This document shows, in pieces, positions 1 through 7,510 of a DNA stretch of 64,000 nt. The stretch's first letter is position 1, and each line of letters opens with the position of its first letter. The translations under genes and the position numbers were made by a program. Under the pieces are notes generated by a model. That model worked only from the letters and a program-made list of their open reading frames with translations, was not told where the DNA came from and made no database searches. The DNA is from Agrobacterium vitis (GTDB lineage: Bacteria > Pseudomonadota > Alphaproteobacteria > Rhizobiales > Rhizobiaceae): NCBI RefSeq assembly GCF_013426735.1, contig NZ_AP023273.1:434001-498000 (forward strand). The letters run 5' to 3'.

Positions 1-45
1 TGGAGCGATTTGCAGGCGGCGATGGCGGCGGCTCGAACAGACTGA
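1..45 (+). CDS. 3' tail of an unidentified gene
   Basis: Frame 1 is open from the first base and ends at TGA 43-45, giving about 14 residues rich in Ala (ending AAARTD). It is followed 43 bases later by the M20 peptidase ATG. The tail is too short to assign a family; it is called only because the frame is open to the edge and a same-strand gene follows closely. Confidence 0.4.
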   Translation, partial: WSDLQAAMAAARTD

Positions 46-88
46 TCTTTTGCAAACACCCATCCCATAACCGACTGGAAATCTGCCC

Positions 89-1495
89 ATGACCGATCTT
101 GAAACCGTCCTCGCCCGGGTCGATGACAATCTGCCTTCCAGTCTGGAAACACTGTTCGATCTGGTGCGTATCCCCTCGATTTCCACCGATCCGGCCTACA
201 GCCGGCATTGCCGCAAGGCTGCGGATTTCCTAGCGACCTATCTGACCGGACTGGGCTTTGCAGCATCCGTGCGCGACACGTCAGGCCATCCGATGGTGGT
301 TGCTCATCATGAGGGCCAAACCGCGGATTGCCCGCATGTTCTGTTCTACGGCCATTACGATGTTCAGCCGGTCGACCCGCTCGCTTTGTGGCAGCACGAC
401 CCGTTCGACCCAGCCATTCGTGACGGTTCAACCGGAGAAAAGATCATCACCGGACGCGGTACTTCGGATGACAAGGGACAGCTCCTGACCTTCATCGAGG
501 CTCTACGCGCCTTCAAGGAAACCAAGGGCGGACTGCCGGTGCGTGTGACCATTCTCTTCGAAGGCGAGGAGGAATCGGGATCGCCGTCGCTTCAGCCTTT
601 TCTCGAGGCCAATGCCCAGGAGTTGAAGGCTGATTTTGCCATGGTCTGCGACACCGGCATGTGGGACACGCAAACACCGGCGATCTGCGCCAGCCTCCGC
701 GGTCTGGTTGGCGAGGAAATCACCATCAAGGCCGCCAACCGTGACCTCCATTCGGGCGGATATGGTGGCGTCGCAGCCAATCCGTTGCATGTGCTGAGCG
801 ATATCATGGCTGGCCTGCATGATGAAACCGGTGCCGTGACCCTGCCCGGCTTTTACGATGGCGTTGAAGAAACACCGCCCGATATCAAGGCCGTCTGGGC
901 AGATCTGGAGAAGACCCAACCCGCGTTCCTAACGGATATCGGTCTTTCCGTACCCTCCGGCGAAAAGGGCCGTAGCGTTCTGGAATTGCTCTGGGCCCGC
1001 CCGACCGCCGAGATCAACGGCATGTCCGGCGGCTATACTGGCAAGGGCTTCAAGACCGTGATTGCTGCCGAGGCCATGACCAAGGTATCCTTCCGTCTGG
1101 TGGGAAAACAGGACCCGCAAAAAATCCGCGACAGTTTTCGCGCCTATGTAACCTCAAAGTTACCTAGGGATTGCCGGGTTGAATTTCACGCCGAAGGAGC
1201 CTCGCCTGCCATTCAATTGCCCTATGACTCGCCGATCCTCGCTACGGCCAAGGCGGCTCTTTCACAGGAATGGCCAAAGCCCGCCATTGTTGTCGGCGGC
1301 GGCGGATCGATCCCGATTGTCGGCAGCTTTCAGTCCATGCTCGGCATGGACTCCTTGTTGGTAGGCTTTTCGCTGGACGATGACTGCGTTCACTCGCCCA
1401 ATGAAAAATACAACCTCACCTCTTTTCACAAAGGCACCAGATCCTGGGTGCGGATCTTGCACGGCCTGAGCGATGAGGCGATCAACAGGCTGTAA
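89..1495 (+). CDS. M20 family metallopeptidase (dipeptidase-like)
   Basis: The 468-residue product has the M20/ArgE/DapE layout. GHYDVQPV (about 88-95) supplies the first zinc His-Asp pair, GTSDDKGQ (about 124-131) the bridging Asp, and FEGEEESGS (about 156-164) the catalytic Glu and following metal Glu. A lid domain occupies roughly 200-350 and a C-terminal His lies in DCVHSPNEKY. The family hydrolyses dipeptides or N-acyl amino acids in the cytoplasm using two zinc ions. No signal peptide is visible. The gene overlaps the convergent SDR gene by 14 bases at its 3' end. The substrate cannot be read from sequence; cytosolic dipeptidase of the CNDP/PepV-like branch is the best description. Confidence 0.9.
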   Translation: MTDLETVLARVDDNLPSSLETLFDLVRIPSISTDPAYSRHCRKAADFLATYLTGLGFAASVRDTSGHPMVVAHHEGQTADCPHVLFYGHYDVQPVDPLALWQHDPFDPAIRDGSTGEKIITGRGTSDDKGQLLTFIEALRAFKETKGGLPVRVTILFEGEEESGSPSLQPFLEANAQELKADFAMVCDTGMWDTQTPAICASLRGLVGEEITIKAANRDLHSGGYGGVAANPLHVLSDIMAGLHDETGAVTLPGFYDGVEETPPDIKAVWADLEKTQPAFLTDIGLSVPSGEKGRSVLELLWARPTAEINGMSGGYTGKGFKTVIAAEAMTKVSFRLVGKQDPQKIRDSFRAYVTSKLPRDCRVEFHAEGASPAIQLPYDSPILATAKAALSQEWPKPAIVVGGGGSIPIVGSFQSMLGMDSLLVGFSLDDDCVHSPNEKYNLTSFHKGTRSWVRILHGLSDEAINRL

Positions 1496-2210
1496 AGCCA
1501 CCGTCAATTGGGAGAGAGACACCGGTGATCATTGACGCCTCCTCACTCAACAAGAAGCGGATCGGCTTTGCGATGTCATCGACGGTCGCCCATCGTCCCA
1601 ACGGCATTTTTTGCAGGAAGGGTTCGCCGATCTCCGGGCGGCCCCAATAAAATGCGGACATCTCCGTCATGACCACCGTGGGATTGACGCTATTGACCCG
1701 AATTTTGTATTTGCCAAGTTCAAGCGCGCTGACACGCGTGATACTATCCAGTGCCGCTTTGGAAGACGCATAGGAGACATGGCCCGGCAATGCCGCCAGT
1801 GCTGCCTGGCTCGAGACATTGACGATCGAGCCACCCTTGCCTTCTTTGATCATCGAGCGCGATGCGTATTTGGTGACGAGAAGCGCGCCTCTCACATTGA
1901 TGGCAATGGCTTTGTCGAAGATAGAGATGTCGGTTTCCTGCGGGGTGGCGATTTCGCCACCAAAGCCACCACAGTTCACCACGCCCCACAACGGCAAATC
2001 CTCTACTGCCCTGCGAATTTCGTCCTCCGAAGTGAGATCGAAAATCAACGTCTCACAACCGGTCTGCGCGGCCAGCTTGTGAAGCTCGTCTCGTGACCTT
2101 CCGGTCGCATAGACCTTGGCCCCGGCGTCTTTCAGCTTCGTCACCGTCGCGCCGCCGATTCCACCGCTGGCACCGGTGACGAGGATTGCTTTCCCATCAA
2201 GTTCCCACAT
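1482..2210 (-). CDS. SDR oxidoreductase resembling L-xylulose/dicarbonyl reductase
   Basis: Starting at the ATG of MWELDGKAIL gives 242 residues, the usual size for this family; the in-frame upstream extension looks unrelated. TGASGGIG (12-19) is the NADP-binding loop, and Ser134, Tyr147 and Lys151 form the catalytic set. The motif NPTVVMTEM and the C-terminus GGFTAC closely resemble those of animal L-xylulose reductase (DCXR), which reduces ketopentoses and dicarbonyls to alcohols. The usual NNAG is replaced by NCGG. It is the last gene of the minus-strand sugar transport operon, about 40 bases after the ATPase, so it probably acts on the imported sugar or polyol. Exact substrate is unknown. 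Confidence 0.85.
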   Translation of the reverse strand: MWELDGKAILVTGASGGIGGATVTKLKDAGAKVYATGRSRDELHKLAAQTGCETLIFDLTSEDEIRRAVEDLPLWGVVNCGGFGGEIATPQETDISIFDKAIAINVRGALLVTKYASRSMIKEGKGGSIVNVSSQAALAALPGHVSYASSKAALDSITRVSALELGKYKIRVNSVNPTVVMTEMSAFYWGRPEIGEPFLQKMPLGRWATVDDIAKPIRFLLSEEASMITGVSLPIDGGFTAC

Positions 2211-2250
2211 GAGTATAATCCCGCGTTGATTTGCTTGCTGACTTCTAGGA

Positions 2251-3000
2251 TTACCCACCAATCATCAGCTTGACGATTTCGTCGTGGTTGGTATCGGCAA
2301 TATTGCGCGTTCCAGCGACAACACCCCGTCTCAGGACAACGATACGGTCCGATACCGCGAATATGTCCTGCAAATTATGGGAGATGAAAATAACGCCCCG
2401 CCCTTGGGCTTTCAGCGACTTGATCAGCGCAACAACCTTACGCTGCTCCGGCACGCCCAGCGCTGCTGTCGGTTCGTCCATGATCAGGATCTTGGCATTC
2501 CAGTAAACGGCCCGACCGATTGCCACCGCCTGGCGCTGTCCGCCCGAAAAATTGCTGACCGGGGCATCCAATCGCTTCACGTGGAAGTCGAGGAGAGCCA
2601 TCGTATCGGCTGCGGCCTTGGCCATCGCCTTGCGGTCGAGGACTGGAATAAAACCAAAAGCGCGTTTCATTGGCTCACGGCCGAGAAAAATATTGGCGCC
2701 AATGGACAGATTATCGGCAAGAGCCAAGTCCTGATAGATCGTCTCAATCCCTTTTTCCCGCGCATCCTGCGGCGAGGAAAAGGCAACCGGGGAGCCATCG
2801 ATCAGAATTTCGCCCGACGTGGGCGAATAGACCCCGGAGATCGCCTTGATCATGGTGGTCTTTCCGGCGCCATTGTCTCCGGCCAAGGCCACGACTTCAC
2901 CGGCACCGACAGTCAGCGAGCAATTATCAAGAGCTTTCACAGCGCCGAAATGCCGGGAAAAATTGCGGACTTCAAGAAGGGGTGCGACATTACTCAGCAT
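2251..3000 (-). CDS. Sugar ABC transporter ATPase (FrcA/single-domain RbsA type)
   Basis: The 249-residue protein starts at MLSNVAPLLEVRNF; this ATG lies inside the end of the permease gene (11-base overlap) and the upstream extension is Ser-rich and non-conserved. Walker A is GDNGAGKT, the signature is FSGGQRQ, and Walker B is LIMDEPTAALG, whose Gly after AAL is typical of the CUT2 carbohydrate class. It has a single nucleotide-binding domain, unlike the tandem RbsA form, and so probably acts as a homodimer. It energises import of a monosaccharide with the adjacent permease and binding protein. Confidence 0.93.
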   Translation of the reverse strand: MLSNVAPLLEVRNFSRHFGAVKALDNCSLTVGAGEVVALAGDNGAGKTTMIKAISGVYSPTSGEILIDGSPVAFSSPQDAREKGIETIYQDLALADNLSIGANIFLGREPMKRAFGFIPVLDRKAMAKAAADTMALLDFHVKRLDAPVSNFSGGQRQAVAIGRAVYWNAKILIMDEPTAALGVPEQRKVVALIKSLKAQGRGVIFISHNLQDIFAVSDRIVVLRRGVVAGTRNIADTNHDEIVKLMIGG

Positions 3001-4054
3001 GTTTGACTCCACTGAAGCGGCGTTGCGCCTGGTCGATAAGAACGGAAATGATGATGACGACGCCAACGGCAATGAATTGCCAGAATGGCTCAACATTCAT
3101 GAAGACCAGGCCATACTGGATGACCGCGATGACCAGGGCTCCCGCCACCGTTCCGATGATTGTTCCCGAGCCTCCAAACAGGCTGGCACCGCCAATCACG
3201 ACAGCGGCCACGCTGTCGAGAAGCAAGGGTTCCCCGGCCTGGGCAGCGCCTGCCGTGAAGCGCGCCGCATATAATGCGCCGCCAAGGCCCGCGCAGACCG
3301 AGGACAGGATATAAAGCCGCAAAATATGGCCTTTGATATCTATACCTGCCCGGCGAGAGGCCTGGGCATTGGCACCGATTGCATAATTATGCTGCCCAAA
3401 CCGCGTCTGGCTGAGAATATAATGCATCAGCAACACGAAAACGGCGGTCACCAGAACGAGATAAGGGATACCTTCTATCCGTCCATTCCCAAGCGCTGCG
3501 AAATAGGAGTTTTTGACGGGTACCGTTGTTCCTCCGGCAAGAAGGAAAGCCGCTCCTCGGGCAACGCCAAACATGCCGAGCGTGCCGATAAAAGGAGGTA
3601 CGTTGAGCCTGGAGATCAGCAGCCCGTTGATGATGCCTGGAATAGTCGCGGCGAGGATGGCGACGAGGATGCCGCATACCATCGCAGCCGGCAAGGGCAT
3701 GAAAACCCCGAAATAATTGGTGGCGTGGGCAGCGACGACCGCCGCAAGCCCCATGATGAAACCCGCAGAAAGATCGATGCCGCCAGAGATGATGACGAAG
3801 GTCTGGCCGATTGCCAAAAGAAGGGGCGCAACGGCAAAGACCGCAACCGATTGCCAATTGAAGGGTGAACCAACGAACGTCCCTCCAAAATCTGTCTGCG
3901 CCCAAATCTCGAAGATCACAATAAGGGCAGCCAGAAAGACCCACGCCCGCAACTGAGCGATACGCTGCACGATCGTCTTGGTAACGTCGGCGTGGTCTGC
4001 CTGAGGTGCGACGGCGTGGGTGTTCTCGGGCGCCATGGTCTGGTTTTCCAGCAT
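2990..4054 (-). CDS. Sugar ABC transporter permease (CUT2/FrcC type)
   Basis: About 354 residues with a hydrophilic N-terminal stretch of about 35 residues, then eight to ten hydrophobic segments. The segment VIISGGIDLSAGFIMG is the hallmark of RbsC-type permeases (GGIDLSVG in the family), and VVIGGASLFGGSGT near the C-terminus matches the conserved GGxSLxGG loop. The ATG used lies 8 bases after AGGA; another in-frame ATG is three codons upstream (4063). A 210-base gap containing stem-loops separates it from the binding-protein gene, and its 3' end overlaps the ATPase start, which suggests translational coupling. Confidence 0.92.
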   Translation of the reverse strand: MLENQTMAPENTHAVAPQADHADVTKTIVQRIAQLRAWVFLAALIVIFEIWAQTDFGGTFVGSPFNWQSVAVFAVAPLLLAIGQTFVIISGGIDLSAGFIMGLAAVVAAHATNYFGVFMPLPAAMVCGILVAILAATIPGIINGLLISRLNVPPFIGTLGMFGVARGAAFLLAGGTTVPVKNSYFAALGNGRIEGIPYLVLVTAVFVLLMHYILSQTRFGQHNYAIGANAQASRRAGIDIKGHILRLYILSSVCAGLGGALYAARFTAGAAQAGEPLLLDSVAAVVIGGASLFGGSGTIIGTVAGALVIAVIQYGLVFMNVEPFWQFIAVGVVIIISVLIDQAQRRFSGVKHAE

Positions 4055-4095
4055 GAATTCCATCCTGAGTTCTGGTCAGCTATCAATGAAGGGAC

Positions 4096-4193
4096 CTAGT
4101 GCACTGACGCATTCACTTCGTTCATGCTTGCGTGCACTAGACTTTTGTTTATGCAGCGATTTATCCAAACTCGCCTGAAGCCTCCGTTTGGAT
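4096..4193 (-). repeat. Two stem-loops between binding-protein and permease genes
   Basis: The first inverted repeat is CTAGTGCAC (4096-4104) with GTGCACTAG (4132-4140). The second is ATCCAAAC (4163-4170) with GTTTGGAT (4186-4193). The phrase GGATCGATGCACTA at 4190-4203 recurs at about 34511-34524 beside another degenerate palindrome, so this is a dispersed intergenic repeat. It lies 3' of the binding-protein gene and could stabilise its mRNA or reduce read-through into the permease. Confidence 0.65.
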
Positions 4194-4263
4194 CGATGCA
4201 CTAGCAAGCCTTATCCTGGCGTCCGATCAGCCGTGGCTGACGTTTTAACGAGGCCGTGGAGGT

Positions 4264-5253
4264 CTATTCAGCGTAGATGAACCGAGCGACGGCTGGATCC
4301 GTCACGTTGCTTTTGTTGATGACAGTAAAGCCAGTCCCAATCTTGGTTGGGATGGACTGCCCGGTCAGGTGCGCATAGGCGGAGATCACCCCGTAATACC
4401 CGATTTCCGCAGGATGCTGGGCGATTGCAAAATCGATAAGGCCGGATTTCAGATTATCCACCACTGACCCTGGCGCATCGAAAGCCACAACCTTGATTGT
4501 GCCGGATTGGCCAGCCTGCTGGACACCGTTCGCCGATCCAAGCCCGGAAAAGAGATTGGCACCAAATACCCCGGCCAAATCGGAATTGCGGGCGTAGACC
4601 GCCTGGAGCTGAGATGCAGCTTTGTTAGCGTCATTGTCATTGAACTGCGTTTCGAGAACCGTAATGCCGGGATGTTTGGCCATCTCGGATTTGAACCCTT
4701 GCTCTCGCTGGTCCGTCGTCGAAACTCCTGGCTTTACATTGGAGACGTAGACCTTGCCTTTGTCCCCAATGGCCGACGCCAGAGAGCGCGCTGCAATTTC
4801 GCCGCCTAGAACATTGTCCGATGCGATATAGGACAACGGAAAGTCCCCGTCCCCTGCGCCCGTTTGATAGTCACCGGTCCCGATGAATGTATCGACCGTG
4901 ATCAGCGGAATGCCCGCATCCGCAGCCTTTTTCAACGGCTGCACCAGCTGTGTGGTATCGGTGGGTGCGATGAGAATGGCATCCGGCTTTTTCGCAATGA
5001 CCGCATCAAGAACCGGAACCTGTGTCACAGGGTTGAAATCTGGAGCGCCTTGAAAAATAATTTGCGCGCCGATGGCAGCGGCGGCGGCTTCTGCGCCCTT
5101 ATGCATCGTGATATAAAACGCATCGGTCGTCAGACCTGGAATCAGCGCAATTCTGAATTTTTTATTTTCGGCCTGAGCACGCGTAACCGCCAAAACAGCC
5201 GGTGCGGACAAGGCAAGCGCGGTCGCAGATTGAAGAAAACGCCGACGTTCCAT
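4264..5253 (-). CDS. Periplasmic sugar-binding protein (Peripla_BP_4 family)
   Basis: 329 residues from MERRRFLQ. This ATG has a strong ribosome site (GGGAGGAGAG) and opens a twin-arginine-like signal peptide, RRRFLQSATALALSAP with cleavage after AQA; the longer in-frame start adds an unrelated leader. The mature part has the periplasmic binding protein I fold: FRIALIPGLTTDAFY, DAILIAPTDTT, GIPLITVDT and GVFGANLFSGLG lie where RbsB-type proteins contact sugar. It is the first structural gene of the operon after the SorC regulator and should define transporter specificity, which I cannot infer beyond a monosaccharide or polyol. Confidence 0.93.
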   Translation of the reverse strand: MERRRFLQSATALALSAPAVLAVTRAQAENKKFRIALIPGLTTDAFYITMHKGAEAAAAAIGAQIIFQGAPDFNPVTQVPVLDAVIAKKPDAILIAPTDTTQLVQPLKKAADAGIPLITVDTFIGTGDYQTGAGDGDFPLSYIASDNVLGGEIAARSLASAIGDKGKVYVSNVKPGVSTTDQREQGFKSEMAKHPGITVLETQFNDNDANKAASQLQAVYARNSDLAGVFGANLFSGLGSANGVQQAGQSGTIKVVAFDAPGSVVDNLKSGLIDFAIAQHPAEIGYYGVISAYAHLTGQSIPTKIGTGFTVINKSNVTDPAVARFIYAE

Positions 5254-5364
5254 GTTTCTCTCCTCCCAAATCGAAACAGTCATCTCCCGTGAATTAAGCA
5301 CTCAATTCACGACAGCATCATCACGCCGTTTTCAGTCTGCCGTCAAGAAATTTTTTTCAGAAAC

Positions 5365-6312
5365 TTATTTCTTTTTCGCTTTCGTTTGTTTTTCCTCGCC
5401 CTGAGAAGGCCCGTTCTGTTGGAGAAGATTGAGAATTGCGATGCAGGTATTGGCGTCGGTGACCAGGGAATTGATCATTCCGGAACGGACGGCGCCGATG
5501 ATTCCAGCCGCTTTTTCAACGGTCGCGGCCACACCGATAGACAGTTTGGCCTTGCAAAGCTGCTGGCTGGATGCCGCAATCATTCGCTCCTCCCCATCCC
5601 AGGACAAAAGCTTGCCGTTGATATCGACATAGTGCCTGATAACGTCACCAACCGCGCCTCCAATGGCGCGCTCATTCACTGTCGCGGCACTCGCCTCAGG
5701 CGGATTGATAGCATGCGGCAACCCTATGCCGACAATCGCGCAATCCAGGCGATCCCAAAGTTTCGTCGTTTCCTGCACAAAGGCATCGGCAAGAAAGGCA
5801 TCCTTCAATTCGGCGGAGGAGAGATAAGGCGCGTGCAGGAAATGGGCGCTTCCACCCAACTGATCGGCGGCCTGGCGGACAAATTCGCTAATCTGGAAAT
5901 GCGGCGCTGATTGCTGGAGACCACCGTTCAACGCAACGGCGATAATGCCAGGAATACGCGGCAAGCCAGCGGCAATAACTTCACGTATGGCACGACCCCA
6001 ACCGATACCGATGACCGACCCTGCGGCCAAGCCTTCTTCCTTGAGCAGATCGCCCAACGGTTTTGCCAGCGCACCCAGAACACCTGTCGATGGCGTATCG
6101 ATCACCGCCGCCCTCTTCAGGGACAGCGCCTCAATCAATTCCTGGGTCAAACCGGCGGGCGAGACAAGGTCAAGCACCTCGATCTTGACGATCCCAAGCA
6201 CCCTGGCCCGTTGAAGCAAACGGGAGACGGTCGCAGTCGAGATTCCAAGCTTGCGCGCGATCTCAACCTGAGACATGTCAGCTTCATAATGCAGCTTTGC
6301 GACCATATGCAA
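5365..6312 (-). CDS. SorC/DeoR-family sugar-responsive transcriptional regulator
   Basis: About 315 residues. The N-terminal helix-turn-helix includes MSQVEIARKLGISTATVSR (about 13-31), followed by the large SorC sugar-binding domain with IGIGWGRAI, CAIVGIG and a C-terminal segment on sugar availability (SLVTDANTCIAIL). The family binds phosphorylated sugars and controls adjacent uptake genes. The start is uncertain: TTG at 6312 or ATG at 6306 are used here, but the frame stays open back to a stop near 6380, with only non-ATG codons, so a few more N-terminal residues are possible. It is upstream of the importer genes and divergent from the aldolase and kinase genes. Confidence 0.88.
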   Translation of the reverse strand: MHMVAKLHYEADMSQVEIARKLGISTATVSRLLQRARVLGIVKIEVLDLVSPAGLTQELIEALSLKRAAVIDTPSTGVLGALAKPLGDLLKEEGLAAGSVIGIGWGRAIREVIAAGLPRIPGIIAVALNGGLQQSAPHFQISEFVRQAADQLGGSAHFLHAPYLSSAELKDAFLADAFVQETTKLWDRLDCAIVGIGLPHAINPPEASAATVNERAIGGAVGDVIRHYVDINGKLLSWDGEERMIAASSQQLCKAKLSIGVAATVEKAAGIIGAVRSGMINSLVTDANTCIAILNLLQQNGPSQGEEKQTKAKKK

Positions 6313-6439
6313 TGTCGCCCGGGACGCCGTATCCTGTGAAGTTTGCGGAAGCAGCTTGCAATTCCTTTCTGAAATGTGTTACACGAAGCGGGAAGGCTAC
6401 ACTGAAACGGCTCCGGACTCAATGCAATACGGCGCCCTT

Positions 6440-6490
6440 CCCTGTGACTTCCCAGGCCCTATGACGTCCAAGGCCCTGCGACTTTCAAGG
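6440..6490. repeat. Three tandem 17-bp repeats in divergent promoter
   Basis: Units at 6440-6456, 6457-6473 and 6474-6490 follow the pattern CCCTxyGACktyCmAGG with no spacer. Each is itself an imperfect palindrome (CCT...AGG around GACnTC). They lie between the SorC regulator and the aldolase gene, about 90 bases before the aldolase ATG, which is where an activator or repressor array would be expected. Confidence 0.7.
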
Positions 6491-6581
6491 CATCATCAAA
6501 TCACCTGACGCAGGAGGGCTCGCGCATGGCTAAAGCTTTGCGCTGTCCGCTTTTGCCTGCAATTTCTTTCGGAGTGGACAC

Positions 6582-7496
6582 ATGACGGCAATGACAACGG
6601 CAGAAAGACGCGGATACCATCAGATTTGCAACGGTAGCGGATCCATGATGGTTATTGCATGCGACCAGCGCGGCGGTATGCGATCCATTCTTGCCACGAC
6701 CCCGGAAGAACAAGCGAAAATCGGCAATGATATTCTTGGAGAAACCAAGGCTGACATTGCACGCTATCTGGCCTCTCATGCCGGCTGCGTGCTTGTCGAT
6801 CCGGTCTGCGCGGTGCCGGGGTTGATCGATAACGATATTCTTCCAAGGGATACAGCTCTTCTGATCGGCATCGATGCCTCCGGATGGGACACGTCGCCAG
6901 AAGGCTATCGCATTTCCAAGATGGTGGAAGGTGTCGATGCGCGGCGCGTTCGCGCTCTTGGCGCCACCGGTGGCAAAATCATGGTCTATCTGCGGATGGA
7001 TACCCCGGCAGCCAATGTTGCAAACCTTGAAACCTTGAAGAGGACCATTGAGGATTTCGCCCGCGAGGACTTTCTTCTGGTCGTTGAATTCCTGACCTAC
7101 CAGCTTGAAGGCGAAAGCCGTGAAGACTATCAGGCCAAGATTCCGCAGCTTATCGTCGAAGGTTCACGTGCCTGCCTGGAACTGGGCTCCAAAGTTCTGA
7201 AAATCCCTTATCCCGGCTCCGAAGAAGCCTGCGCCGAGGTCACGAAGGTGGCAGGCGATGTGCCTTGGGCCGTGCTATCGGCTGGCGTCGATCATGATAC
7301 CTTCCTTCGCCAGGTCGAGGCTGCCATGAAGAACGGGGCCTCCGGCGTCATCGCTGGCCGCTCCCTTTGGAAAGACTGCATCGACCTCGACCGAAATATC
7401 TCGAAAGAGAAACTTTCGACAATTGCCGTGTCCCGATTGCATGATATTCAAGACATTATCGGGCGCTATCGCAACAAGCAGAGAGTTGCGGCGTAA
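6582..7496 (+). CDS. Class I LacD/YihT-type aldolase (sugar-phosphate aldolase)
   Basis: 304 residues. It resembles tagatose-1,6-bisphosphate aldolase LacD and sulfofructose-phosphate aldolase YihT. ACDQRGGMR (26-34) matches the substrate loop, KVLKIPYP contains the probable Schiff-base Lys207, WAVLSAGVD (229-237) and GVIAGRSLW (255-263) form the phosphate-binding strands. The reaction is a reversible split of a ketose phosphate into DHAP and an aldehyde. The start at 6582 has GGAG about nine bases upstream. The next gene is a sugar kinase, so the pair could phosphorylate and cleave the sugar imported by the divergent ABC system. Which ketose is used is not determined. Confidence 0.87.
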   Translation: MTAMTTAERRGYHQICNGSGSMMVIACDQRGGMRSILATTPEEQAKIGNDILGETKADIARYLASHAGCVLVDPVCAVPGLIDNDILPRDTALLIGIDASGWDTSPEGYRISKMVEGVDARRVRALGATGGKIMVYLRMDTPAANVANLETLKRTIEDFAREDFLLVVEFLTYQLEGESREDYQAKIPQLIVEGSRACLELGSKVLKIPYPGSEEACAEVTKVAGDVPWAVLSAGVDHDTFLRQVEAAMKNGASGVIAGRSLWKDCIDLDRNISKEKLSTIAVSRLHDIQDIIGRYRNKQRVAA

Positions 7497-7510
7497 GATC
7501 GGCGGATGTC

